Below, piece by piece: positions 1 through 7,800 of a stretch of 64,000 bases of DNA. Within the stretch, counting starts at the first letter, position 1. Each line of letters opens with the position of its first letter. The position numbers and the translations under genes are program-made. Origin of the DNA: Pseudomonas brassicacearum (GTDB lineage Bacteria; Pseudomonadota; Gammaproteobacteria; Pseudomonadales; Pseudomonadaceae); assembly GCF_003732265.1 (NCBI RefSeq), contig NZ_MOBK01000006.1:868001-932000 (forward strand), given 5' to 3'. Below the pieces are notes generated by a model, which worked only from the letters and a program-made list of their open reading frames with translations, searched no databases and was not told the origin of the DNA.

Positions 1-229
1 GCTCTAAAATTGAGCTTTTGACAGAGCCGTCACCACCGCAATTAACAATCATAACTAACACAGACGCAACTTCCTCGGGCGGCCCCTCACTCCGAAGTTT
101 GCTTAGTGCTCCACCTCGATGGATCCATAGATCCACTCTCGCCACTCCGTAGCCAGCTATTTCCGTAACCAGACGGTGAACAAAGTGCAACTCCGTTTGA
201 CCTTCGACAAATATGGCGATTTTTCTCAT
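1..229 (-). CDS. TOPRIM-like / DUF4276-like protein, partial (3' end outside window)
   Basis: Only the first 76 codons lie in the window; the gene runs off the left edge. The protein opens with MRKIAIFVEGQTELHF, where the VEGQTE glutamate is the typical first acidic motif of TOPRIM-like proteins of the OLD/DUF4276 type. A hydrophobic strand followed by NCGGDGSVKSS at residues 64-74 resembles the second, aspartate-containing motif. The start codon overlaps the stop of the upstream ATPase gene as ATGA (226-229), which suggests translational coupling. ATPase plus TOPRIM-like nuclease pairs are common in phage-defence modules; that role is inferred. The catalytic C-terminal half cannot be seen, so nuclease activity is unproven. 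Confidence 0.6.
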   Translation of the reverse strand, partial: MRKIAIFVEGQTELHFVHRLVTEIAGYGVARVDLWIHRGGALSKLRSEGPPEEVASVLVMIVNCGGDGSVKSSILE

Positions 230-1413
230 ACAGCACTATCCTTCGAATAATGCTCGCCAGAGAAAAAGTCAAAATTACTCAAGCCGGAATACGAAAATTC
301 TTCAAATGTTTCTTTTGAGTTATGAATATTTACGGCTTCCACAATTCCGCCGACTCTAGTCAGTACTGTCCAGTATTTCAATGAGACGTAGTTCATTACG
401 TATCTGTCGTTACTTGACATAATGAGCTGAATATTGTTATTCAAGCACTTACTTACGATCAGCTGAATTAAACTTCTCGACCGCTCGTGATCCAATCCTT
501 CGCCGATATCGTCAATCAGTAGCATCGGACTATCCCCAAGCTTTGGAGTTCGACCCACCATCATAGCTCGCGTCCAAAGAATATTGGCGTTAAACTGGAC
601 TAACAGTGCAAGAGCTCTGTACATACCTTGCGACAGATCCGTCTGTCGAATATAAAAGTTTATATCCTTTTCCTTGATGGCCATAGCTAAAGCAGATGCG
701 CCGTTGACATTAAGCTCTGCCATGGGAACCAATGCAATATCGTCACATGGATACCCAATTGCTGCCATATCATCGATAAGCGCTATCTTAAGGGCATCGC
801 CAAAGCGTTGACTGGTCCGTAAAAATACACCACTTACATCTTCAGGCATCATGCTGATGTCAAGCGTTGACGTCGCATCTAATGGAGGCTGGTTACCTAT
901 TGTTAGATTTCCTCTTCCGAACTCCGACCCGAATCTATACATGCAAGAGCTTTTGGCCCAGCGCTTTAAATTTTCAAACTGTGGATGCTGATAAGGGTCA
1001 CTTCTAACAACAGCCATGAGTTGGTTCGACTCGACTTTGTAACGCACGCGCTCCGAGCCCTTTTTTTTCAAAACGAATCCATCACCTGACTCGGATCGTT
1101 CCATCACAGTTTGATTTTTTATTAAAAATTTCTCATGTGAAATTCGCTGCGAATGGTGAGACAGATGATACGTTTGAGACTCGACCACCTCGCCTTTATA
1201 ACGTTCGAATTCAGCTTCCCAGTTCGCACTACTAAACATTGGGGCCCGGCCTGCAATTGAGTTTGCAAGCGCGGCAATAATATTGATAACTCTTGTTTTG
1301 CCGGTAGAATTTTTGCCCACGATCAAATTTATCGGCCCAAGGTGCAACCCTCTTAGCGACCACGCCATAGGCATGCCTTTATGTTCGCGGTACTCAAGTG
1401 TTTTCAAAAACAT
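226..1413 (-). CDS. AAA/ABC-type ATPase of an ATPase-TOPRIM pair
   Basis: The protein has 395 residues starting at MFLKTLEYREHKG; an AGGGA ribosome site lies five bases before the ATG, so I prefer this start to the one 12 codons upstream. A Walker A motif GKNSTGKT sits near residue 35. LSQGMYRALAL around residue 270 resembles an ABC signature, and MLLIDDIGEGLDHE near residue 310 is the Walker B/D-loop. A following switch region reads IMSSNDRYVM. This architecture matches AAA_15/AAA_21-like ATPases that partner OLD-type or DUF4276 nucleases. It is AT-richer than the core genes to its right and lies inside a tRNA-bounded island. A role in phage or plasmid defence is inference. Confidence 0.8.
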   Translation of the reverse strand: MFLKTLEYREHKGMPMAWSLRGLHLGPINLIVGKNSTGKTRVINIIAALANSIAGRAPMFSSANWEAEFERYKGEVVESQTYHLSHHSQRISHEKFLIKNQTVMERSESGDGFVLKKKGSERVRYKVESNQLMAVVRSDPYQHPQFENLKRWAKSSCMYRFGSEFGRGNLTIGNQPPLDATSTLDISMMPEDVSGVFLRTSQRFGDALKIALIDDMAAIGYPCDDIALVPMAELNVNGASALAMAIKEKDINFYIRQTDLSQGMYRALALLVQFNANILWTRAMMVGRTPKLGDSPMLLIDDIGEGLDHERSRSLIQLIVSKCLNNNIQLIMSSNDRYVMNYVSLKYWTVLTRVGGIVEAVNIHNSKETFEEFSYSGLSNFDFFSGEHYSKDSAV

Positions 1414-1447
1414 AAATGTCCCTAATGATATGTTCTGCAAATGCACC

Positions 1448-1461
1448 ATTTGATATCAAAT
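1448..1461. promoter_or_regulatory. 14-bp perfect palindrome upstream of the ATPase gene
   Basis: ATTTGATATCAAAT is a perfect inverted repeat 35 bases upstream of the ATPase start codon, in its probable promoter region. It could be an operator, but no regulator gene is visible beside it. Confidence 0.35.
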
Positions 1462-2635
1462 CGCTACGTCCGTCCACCCTCGTGCGGGGGACGATGCCAA
1501 GCTTAGAGTAGCCGGTCAAACGGGGAGGGCTTCCAATTATTGGCCACCAGTTCACCGCTCACCTTGACCTGTCCTTGCCGTTGATTGGTGTCGCTGTGAC
1601 GGATTAGGTGAGTTGATTGAGCCCCCAATTTCGTAGACGCTGAACGACCGCATTTGGCCGCTATCTGCCGATAATGGCCAGAAAACGCGCTTAGCAAAGA
1701 AAAAAACAACCGAAAAAGCACTTATCCCCCTCCCGCCGACGGGCTTTGCGTCCCTTTTTTTTGCAACGACAGGTGGTGGTGCAAACGATGCTGCCGCCCA
1801 AGCCCGCTGCGGGTTCTGTGGGCGGTTAAGCATTTGCACGGAGTGCAAGGTTTTGCAAAGAAGTGCAGTGCCGTTGCACTGCATTATGGGACGGCTGCGA
1901 ATTTCTCAGGGGAGGAAGGTGTCCGGTTTACTAGGGCTGCGGGTGCGAAAACCAGCGTGAGACGGAGTTTTCGTTTTCAGAACCGTTTGCACCAGGTGCG
2001 AATCAGTCATCACCCAGCCCACTAACAAAGCGGCTGTTAGGCCCAGCCTGTGCGGCTTTCCGCAGTTTTGTGGTATTGCACAGCATCGCCACCGTTCCCG
2101 GATAGTGAGTAACGATTTGGAGGGCGCGAAAAAGCTCCAAAAAGGACGGCGCATAGCCATTTTTCATGCGTGGGCTGGGAAAAGGGTAATTTTAGTAAGC
2201 AAGGGATCAAAGCGGGCTGGAGCCCCCGTAGCGCTTGACTCTCACCTATTACCTCAGAGGGTAATATCAGGTAAGGGAAAGGGTAATATTTTATTCAAGC
2301 TCTTATTTTACTGGGTTTGGTAGGTGTTGGTTATTACTTGTACTGAAGGTAATTTCATAACCTTTTTCTTACCTTATTATTACCTCTATAGAATGTATGA
2401 ACTACTTGGTTTTAATGGCTTCCGTTCGGTTTTCGGAAACGCATTACCAATATTACCTTTTTCCCATGCCTCAACATAAATCGGCTCGGGCGCAATTTTC
2501 GCCCCCTCGCAGCGTGCTCGTCCAAAAACCCATGGGACTGCCATGGGACTGGCGCGCTTCGATTTTCAAGAGATTCATCAGGCTACAGCCCTTGTAAACC
2601 GTGAGCTTTCATAATCATAGTGACTTGGCGGGTAG
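1462..2635. other. Non-coding island end with clustered palindromes and GGTAA/TTACC motifs
   Basis: No convincing gene was found in about 1.2 kb. The short open frames lack ribosome sites and recognisable domains. Two hairpins lie close together: TTGCAC-GGA-GTGCAA at 1834-1848 and TGCAGTG-N6-CACTGCA at 1864-1883. From about 2248 to 2456 the sequence turns AT-rich and holds roughly ten GGTAA or TTACC words in both orientations, several as GGTAATAT. Such arrays beside an attachment site could be recombinase or excisionase arm sites, iterons or regulator sites; none can be chosen from sequence alone. Confidence 0.5.
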
Positions 2636-2659
2636 TTTCGAATCTCTCCTTCACCGCCA
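2636..2659 (+). other. tRNA 3'-end fragment (probably tRNA-Ser), island attachment site
   Basis: TTTCGAATCTCTCCTTCACCG followed by CCA is the T-loop, T-stem 3' strand, acceptor 3' strand and CCA end of a tRNA. The T-stem 5' strand immediately before it does not pair and no tRNA body precedes it. This is therefore a duplicated attachment core left by integration, not a functional tRNA. An acceptor ending TTCACCG fits a serine tRNA starting GGTGAAG. The intact tRNA should lie to the left, beyond the window. Confidence 0.7.
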
Positions 2660-2677
2660 AATTCGATGTAACCAGAA

Positions 2678-2707
2678 CCCCTGATTTCGATAGAAATCAG
2701 GGGTTTT
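2678..2707 (+). terminator. Intrinsic terminator of the original tRNA gene
   Basis: A perfect 11-bp stem, CCCCTGATTTC with GAAATCAGGGG around the loop GATA, is followed by TTTT, 18 bases after the CCA of the tRNA fragment. It is the natural terminator that stayed behind when the island split it from the tRNA gene. Confidence 0.8.
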
Positions 2708-2897
2708 GTGGTTTCGGGTTCGAAAAAGAGTTTGGCTGGCGACCCATCGTAAGCGCACGACAAACCACTGGATGGTGAACTGCGCCAACCAGACTCTCGC
2801 CTCTGATACGAATAGGCAACGCTCGAAGACAAATCGGCATAGGTGGCCTGGTTTGCGATAGCTACCATGGCACCACACCTACTTGTTGGAGATTGCC

Positions 2898-3731
2898 ATG
2901 ATCAGCAGAAAAACCCTCTTCATCACCGGGGTCAGCAGCGGCTTCGGCAGCGCTCTGGCGCAAGAAGCGCTTGCAGCGGGTCATCGCGTCATTGGCACCG
3001 TTCGCAGTGAAAGCGCCTTGCAAGCGTTTGAGGCTCTCTCGCCGGACAGTGTTCATGGGGTCATCCTCGATGTAACGGACTTTGACCGTATCGACAGCGT
3101 CATCGCAGAGGTTGAAGCAACACTCGGCCCGGTCGATGTGTTGGTCAACAATGCCGGCTACGGACATGAGGGCATCCTCGAGGAGTCGCCCCTGGATGAG
3201 ATGCGTCATCAGTTCGACGTCAATGTCTTCGGCGCGGTAGCGGTGACCAAGGCTTTCCTGCCTTATTTTCGCAAGCGCCGGGCCGGTCACATCCTCAATA
3301 TCACGTCCATGGCCGGCAGCATCACAATGCCGGGTATCGCCTACTATTGCGCCAGCAAGTTTGCTCTGGAAGGTATTTCGGACACGCTCAGCAAAGAGCT
3401 ACGGCCTTTCAACATCTTCGTCACTGCGGTGGCGCCTGGCTCGTTTCGCACTGACTGGGCAGGGCGTTCGATGCAACGCACTCCGCGAAGCATTGCCGAC
3501 TATGACGCCAGTTTCGACCCGGTACGTAAGGCTCGCGAAGAGAAGAGCGGCAAACAGCTGGGCGATCCGCGAAAAGCAGCGCAAGCGATGTTGCAGGTCA
3601 TTGCCAGCCCGACGCCACCTGCACATTTGTTGTTGGGTAGCGATGCCTTGAGCCTGGTGCGTGACAAGCTAGCCAGCGCTGCCAGTGAAATTGATCAATG
3701 GGAAGCGTTGACCCGTTCAACCGACGGCTAA
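2898..3731 (+). CDS. Short-chain dehydrogenase/reductase (SDR)
   Basis: This 277-residue classical SDR begins MISRKTLFITG, with TTGGAG seven bases ahead of the ATG; a start five codons earlier has no such site. It shows the Rossmann glycine motif GVSSGFGSA, the NNAGYG motif near residue 85 and the catalytic YYCASK near residue 148, with the serine of ITSMAGS upstream. It is expected to be a cytosolic NAD(P)-dependent oxidoreductase. The substrate is not predictable from sequence. The next gene, an AraC regulator, starts 22 bases downstream in the same direction, so the two are probably co-transcribed. It is the first core gene after the island boundary. Confidence 0.85.
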   Translation: MISRKTLFITGVSSGFGSALAQEALAAGHRVIGTVRSESALQAFEALSPDSVHGVILDVTDFDRIDSVIAEVEATLGPVDVLVNNAGYGHEGILEESPLDEMRHQFDVNVFGAVAVTKAFLPYFRKRRAGHILNITSMAGSITMPGIAYYCASKFALEGISDTLSKELRPFNIFVTAVAPGSFRTDWAGRSMQRTPRSIADYDASFDPVRKAREEKSGKQLGDPRKAAQAMLQVIASPTPPAHLLLGSDALSLVRDKLASAASEIDQWEALTRSTDG

Positions 3732-3753
3732 TCGACAAGCACAGGGGGCATTG

Positions 3754-4692
3754 ATGACTCAGGTCGACTCACGCACCTCGCGCATGGTGCAGTTGATGGA
3801 AAAGCTCGCTCCGCTTGAGGGCTACAACTTGAGCGCGCTGGAGGATGTGCGCTTTTTGCGTTCTAACCGCCCGCTGACCCGCACTCCGGTTTTGTACGAC
3901 CCCGGCATCGTGATCCTGTGCCAAGGGCGCAAGCGCGGCTACCTGGGCGATGATGTCTACCTTTACGACGCCCAGCATTATCTCGTGGTCTCCGTCCCCG
4001 TTCCGTTCACCATGGAGACCGATGCCAGCGAAGCGGAGCCGATGCTGGCGGTTTACATGCGCCTGAATTTCCAACTGGCCAGCGAGTTGCTGCTGCAAGT
4101 CGATGAAGCGCTAGGACCCAGTGATGCCCAGCCCAAGGGCATGTACGCGTCGCCAATGGACGACTTGTTACGTACCTCGACGCTGCGTTTCCTTGAAGCA
4201 ATGAGTCGTCCGGGTGAAGCGCAAATTCTGGGCCCGTCGCTGATGCGGGAAATCTACTACCGCATCCTGACGGGTGAGCAGGGTGGCTCAATGCGCGCTG
4301 CGCTTAATCGCCAAGGGCACTTCGGCAAGGTCACTCGGGCCATCCGCAAGATCCACAGTTGCTATCAAGAGCGCCTGGATGTGGAGTCCCTTGCCCAGGA
4401 AGCAAGCATGAGTGTGCCCAGCTTTCACCTGCATTTTCGCAGCGTGACGGATTCGTCTCCGATGCAATACCTGAAGTCGACGCGCCTGCATCAGGCACGA
4501 TTGCTGATGCTGCACAACGCAATGACCGCTTCGGCTGCGGCGTTCAATGTGGGCTACGAAAGCGCCTCGCAATTCAGTCGCGAGTTCAAACGCTTCTTCG
4601 GCCGAACGCCCCAAGCCGAGATCGAATGGATGAAGGCGACCTATGCGTTGCCTGCGCCGTCTACGCCATCCGTCTATGTCTCGTCGCATTAA
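3754..4692 (+). CDS. AraC-family transcriptional regulator
   Basis: 312 residues from the ATG at 3754, preceded by an AGGGGG site; a TTG one codon earlier is less likely. The N-terminal 200 residues fit the AraC_N cupin-like sensor seen in regulators of SDR and aldehyde genes. The C-terminal 100 residues hold two helix-turn-helix motifs: LDVESLAQEASMSVPSFHLH, then FNVGYESASQFSREFKRFFG, the classical second-helix consensus. The gene follows the SDR closely and may control it. The inducer is unknown. Confidence 0.88.
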   Translation: MTQVDSRTSRMVQLMEKLAPLEGYNLSALEDVRFLRSNRPLTRTPVLYDPGIVILCQGRKRGYLGDDVYLYDAQHYLVVSVPVPFTMETDASEAEPMLAVYMRLNFQLASELLLQVDEALGPSDAQPKGMYASPMDDLLRTSTLRFLEAMSRPGEAQILGPSLMREIYYRILTGEQGGSMRAALNRQGHFGKVTRAIRKIHSCYQERLDVESLAQEASMSVPSFHLHFRSVTDSSPMQYLKSTRLHQARLLMLHNAMTASAAAFNVGYESASQFSREFKRFFGRTPQAEIEWMKATYALPAPSTPSVYVSSH

Positions 4693-4928
4693 AGCCATGA
4701 AGGGGGCGCTGTCATTTCTGAAGTTTATGTAGGACGAGTCTCAGATCTGTAGGAAGTCGTGCTGGAAAGCCTGGCTGTTGGGGCTTCTATAAGGATTTAG
4801 CGTCTCCTTGAGCCAACTTGGGTAGGGGTATTCGTTTTCTGCCATAGGGTTCAAGATTAAAAACGGCAGCACACGAGACGCCCCTCATTTATTCGGAATG
4901 GACTCACGCGTTTATGCAGGAAATGACC

Positions 4929-5111
4929 ATGAAACAGGCAGGGCTCGAAAAGCTTCACGCAGAAATCATCAAATTACTCGCCGAGCAACGCAAGCTGAAC
5001 GCTGAAGCGGGCAAAATGACCCGTGAAAACTTTTGGTATCCGGTGGCGATAGCCATTGGGATGATTGGTACGGTCGCGACCGTCACTGCCGTGTTGATCA
5101 AGCTTCTTTAA
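4929..5111 (+). CDS. Small single-pass membrane protein, unknown function
   Basis: The 60-residue product starts MKQAGLEKLHAEI; AGGAAA lies six bases upstream, and two earlier in-frame ATGs lack a good site. The first 35 residues are charged and likely helical or coiled-coil (LEKLHAEIIKLLAEQRKL). A hydrophobic helix of about 20 residues (YPVAIAIGMIGTVATVTAVL) sits near the C-terminus. The layout suggests a tail-anchored or type II inner-membrane peptide. No family is recognised. The 236 bases before it contain no gene. Confidence 0.6.
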   Translation: MKQAGLEKLHAEIIKLLAEQRKLNAEAGKMTRENFWYPVAIAIGMIGTVATVTAVLIKLL

Positions 5112-5404
5112 TGCCTGGTTTTTCTCTTTCAGTCCCTCGAAAAGCCCGGTCTTCAGCCTCTACGCTCACCTGTTAGACTGCCCGAACCCCTCGAATGGAA
5201 TCGACATCATGCCTCACCTTCGCGCCGTTTACCGCCGCACTGTCATGTCCGTCACTGGGGGGTTGGCGTGCCCCATGTCAAAGTTCGTCACCGCAACAAC
5301 ATTCCCCGATGCCGACGCCAGCGACCCCGCGAAACTGGGCTGATTTGTTTTCATCCTTCCTGACGTTAGAGGAGGGGGCACACTTTTATCAGGAAGGATT
5401 ATCC

Positions 5405-5725
5405 ATGATCACCACCACAACCCACGCCATCGAAGGCCGCCAGATCACCGCCTACTTGGACATCGTCAGTGCCGAGTCAGTGCAGGGCGTTAACGTTATC
5501 CGAGACATGTTCGCCGGGATGCGGGATTTTTTCGGTGGGCGTTCTCAGACGTTGGAGCGGGCGCTGAAGGAAGCGCGGATTCAGGCGACTGACGAGATCA
5601 AGGAACGGGCGCGAGCACTTCAGGCGGATGCGGTGGTGGGGCTCGATTTTGAGATCAGCATGCCGGCCGGTAAGGGCGGGATGGTAGTGGTGTTTGTGAC
5701 GGGGACAGCGGTCAAATTGAAGTGA
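5405..5725 (+). CDS. YbjQ / UPF0145 family protein
   Basis: 106 residues from MITTTTHAIEGRQ, with AGGAAGGAT before the ATG. The frame stays open upstream for 70 codons but without family similarity, so the internal start is chosen. The sequence GRQITAYLDIVSAESVQGVNVIRDMF and the later ALQADAVVGLDFEIS are typical of the UPF0145 fold, a small oligomeric barrel sometimes called a heavy-metal-binding domain. Length matches the family. The cellular role is not established. Confidence 0.85.
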   Translation: MITTTTHAIEGRQITAYLDIVSAESVQGVNVIRDMFAGMRDFFGGRSQTLERALKEARIQATDEIKERARALQADAVVGLDFEISMPAGKGGMVVVFVTGTAVKLK

Positions 5726-5902
5726 TTCGATCTGTATGATCGCCCGGTGTTTTATCGGTCGACGCGCGGGCCATTCGTCGGGCATGCAAAAATCTGAATT
5801 ACAAGTCCGGTAATGACCGACTAGTCTAAAAAGCCTTGGTGGTCGATATTTTTCAGGCAAAGGGCTTTGCCGGTGTCGACCCTTTTTGAGAGGGGAAGCG
5901 GT

Positions 5903-6091
5903 ATGGCTGATCCGTATATCGAAGACGACGGGGCTGAATTTCCAATCAACAATTGCGTTAAATGCGGCCAGACAGAGTATGTGGCGGGCTTCGGGGAAGA
6001 CCCGGTCCAGACCAGCAAAGTGAAATCCACAGTGCCCAGAGGGCCGAAGGCAAAATTTCTGCCGAGAGTGGCGACGCATTCCAGGAAGTAA
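5903..6091 (+). CDS. Small hypothetical protein with one CxxC
   Basis: A 62-residue frame starts MADPYIEDDGAEF after GAGGGGAAG, a good ribosome site. It contains a single CVKCG pair near residue 30 and a basic C-terminus. An intrinsic terminator follows 16 bases after the stop, which supports a real transcription unit. No family is recognised. Confidence 0.45.
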   Translation: MADPYIEDDGAEFPINNCVKCGQTEYVAGFGEDPVQTSKVKSTVPRGPKAKFLPRVATHSRK

Positions 6092-6107
6092 CCGTTGACC
6101 AGACCGA

Positions 6108-6130
6108 CCCCGCCATTGAGCGGGGTTTTT
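6108..6130 (+). terminator. Intrinsic terminator
   Basis: CCCCGC and GCGGGG flank a six-base loop, followed by TTTTT. It lies directly after the small CxxC-protein gene. Confidence 0.8.
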
Positions 6131-6426
6131 CATTGTTGCAGTACCAGTTATCGGTTGAAAGCTTGACCACGCACACTTGGTAGCGGAGACCGTTTATTTT
6201 TCACAAACTTTTCACGCCATCGCCCGTCGGCTTAAACCATCCGTTAGAAAGCAGTACCTGGCCCGTTCCCCAGCGGGCTTTTTTTTGCCTGTCATAAAAC
6301 CTTTTCCATAAAAGCTGTCCAACCGTCGCTAATTGCGAGGTGCGGAGATTTTTGTGTGGACGTTTCATGCGCTAAAGCATTCAATCCCCGCCTTTCGTAT
6401 ATCCCCCTATTTTTGAGGTTTTCGTC
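6131..6426. other. Intergenic region with an orphan terminator
   Basis: No open frame with a ribosome site was found. A strong intrinsic terminator (stem GCCCGTT/AGCGGGC at 6261-6278, then eight T) has no coding gene directly before it, since another terminator already closes the preceding gene at 6130. A short non-coding transcript ending near 6286 is possible. The remainder is the upstream region of the glycine-zipper gene. Confidence 0.4.
6261..6286 (+). terminator. Orphan intrinsic terminator
   Basis: Stem GCCCGTT/AGCGGGC (one G-T pair) with loop CCCC, followed by eight T. The region 130 bases before it holds no gene. Confidence 0.7.
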
Positions 6427-6798
6427 ATGCGTTTAACACTGCCTGCACTGGTTCTTGGGCTTCTGGTTGCTCAAGGTGCGATGGCTGCCAGTGATGGCAC
6501 CGCGGCAATCGGCGGCGGTCTGGGCGGCGCGCTGGGTAATGTGGTCGGCCAAAGCATGGGCGGCAGCACCGGCGCAGCGATTGGTGCGGGCGTAGCGGGC
6601 GCAGCCGGCAGTGCTGTTGCGGCACGCAAAGGCAGCCGTACTTCTGCTGCCATTGGTGGTGGCGTTGGCGCAGCCGGTGGTTCGGTGATCGGCAACAGCC
6701 TGGGCGGCAAGAGCGGCTCCACCATCGGCGCTGGTTTGGGTGGTGCTTTGGGCGGCGGCGTTGGCAGCAACCTGGCCAAGGGTCACAAGCGTCACTGA
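6427..6798 (+). CDS. Secreted glycine-zipper protein (copy 1)
   Basis: 123 residues. A signal peptide (MRLTLPALVLGLLVAQGAMA) precedes a Gly/Ala-rich body with repeated GGGLGGALGN, GAAIGAGV and GGSVIGNSLGG units at regular spacing, typical of glycine-zipper segments that pack in or against membranes. The C-terminus is basic (KGHKRH). The next gene is a clear paralogue with the same block order, so the pair arose by tandem duplication. An outer-membrane or periplasmic location is inferred; function is unknown. Confidence 0.75.
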   Translation: MRLTLPALVLGLLVAQGAMAASDGTAAIGGGLGGALGNVVGQSMGGSTGAAIGAGVAGAAGSAVAARKGSRTSAAIGGGVGAAGGSVIGNSLGGKSGSTIGAGLGGALGGGVGSNLAKGHKRH

Positions 6799-6821
6799 TC
6801 CTGATCGATCAGCATCGAAGA

Positions 6822-6846
6822 GCCCGGCTAAATCCCGGGCTTTTTT
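6822..6846 (+). terminator. Intrinsic terminator
   Basis: GCCCGG/CCGGGC stem with loop CTAAATC, then TTTTTT, 24 bases after glycine-zipper copy 1. It shows that the two copies have separate transcript ends. Confidence 0.85.
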
Positions 6847-6912
6847 GTTTATGAACGATTCTTTGACCCAAGCCTCAAAGGTCGTATACCCCCGAAGAAC
6901 AAGAGGCGTCCC

Positions 6913-7392
6913 ATGACTGCGGTTAACAACGGCAAAAAGTGTAGAAACACCAGCGTTCGAAGTTTGGCGCTGTCTGCGTTTGTGGTTGGACTGTTGGCGG
7001 CTCAAGGTGCAATGGCGGCCGGCGACGGCACCGCTGCAGTAGGCGGTGGTCTGGGTGGTGCGTTGGGTAACGTCGTCGGCGGACAATTGGGCGGTAGCAC
7101 CGGCGCGGCCATTGGTGCGGGTGTCGGCGGCGCGGCAGGTAGTGCGGTCGGCGCGAGCAAAGGCAATCGCAACGAGGCGGCCATTGGCGGTGGTTTAGGT
7201 GCGGCCGGCGGCTCGGTGGTTGGTAACAGCCTCGGCGGCTCGACCGGTTCTACCATCGGCGCGGGCCTTGGTGGTGCCGCGGGTGGTGCAGTCGGGAACA
7301 ACCTGGGCGACGACGGCAACAATGGCGGTTCACATTCCGGCCACGGAAACGGGAACGGTCACAAGCATAAGCACAAAAACAAGCATCACTAA
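6913..7392 (+). CDS. Secreted glycine-zipper protein (copy 2) with His-rich tail
   Basis: 159 residues. The body aligns block by block with copy 1 (GDGTAAVGGGLGGALGNVVG here). It differs by an N-terminal extension of about 20 residues before the signal hydrophobic stretch and by a C-terminal tail rich in His, Lys, Gly and Asn (GHGNGNGHKHKHKNKHH). The His/Lys tail could bind metals, nucleic acid or surface polyanions; this is inference. A terminator follows 16 bases after the stop. Confidence 0.72.
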   Translation: MTAVNNGKKCRNTSVRSLALSAFVVGLLAAQGAMAAGDGTAAVGGGLGGALGNVVGGQLGGSTGAAIGAGVGGAAGSAVGASKGNRNEAAIGGGLGAAGGSVVGNSLGGSTGSTIGAGLGGAAGGAVGNNLGDDGNNGGSHSGHGNGNGHKHKHKNKHH

Positions 7393-7408
7393 TACGCTAT
7401 CGAATCGA

Positions 7409-7434
7409 AACCCGGCCTGGTGCCGGGTTTTTCG
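7409..7434 (+). terminator. Intrinsic terminator
   Basis: AACCCGGC/GCCGGGTT stem followed by TTT and a T-rich end, just after glycine-zipper copy 2. Confidence 0.8.
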
Positions 7435-7514
7435 TATCTGCAATTCGTAAATCGGAACGATTGGCCACTGGCAGTCTCGAACTTCATACATCCCCCAACA
7501 TTGCGAGGCATGCC

Positions 7515-7700
7515 ATGACGCCGGAAACCGAAGGCAAAGAACAAAAAGGCCCGAGCGGGCTTCCGTTCATCAATGACCCAGGCAATGAAGATCCGGGTTC
7601 ACTCATGGACGACGCCACGGTGCCCCTCAACGATTCTGATGACGCGGGTGACGTGGGGAACCTCGAGTACGAAGAAGAAGAGGATGAAGACATAGATTGA
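7515..7700 (+). CDS. Small acidic protein, unknown function
   Basis: 61 residues from MTPETEGKEQKGP, with GCGAGG upstream; 18 further in-frame codons upstream look non-coding. The C-terminal half is extremely acidic (NLEYEEEEDEDID) and the whole chain is probably disordered. It lies among several other small low-complexity genes. No family is recognised. Confidence 0.55.
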   Translation: MTPETEGKEQKGPSGLPFINDPGNEDPGSLMDDATVPLNDSDDAGDVGNLEYEEEEDEDID

Positions 7701-7800
7701 TGTGCTCTGTTTGACCGATCGTCTCCCTAATCGAACAAACAACTCCGCATCACCCCTCGAACTATCAGGGCCTGCTTCTCAGGCCCTTTGAGAGGTGCTT

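Noticed and set aside
1906..2160. 84-codon minus-strand frame in the island end
   Set aside because: No ribosome site or domain; I could not support it as a gene, although the stretch may be conserved DNA.
2578..2868. 96-codon minus-strand frame across the tRNA fragment
   Set aside because: It reads through the attachment site and the tRNA terminator hairpin, so it was created by the integration junction.
5195..5404. N-terminal extension of the YbjQ gene and a 44-codon frame at 5209
   Set aside because: Neither has family similarity; the YbjQ start with AGGAAGGAT at 5405 gives the normal family length. The short frame could be a remnant but cannot be supported.
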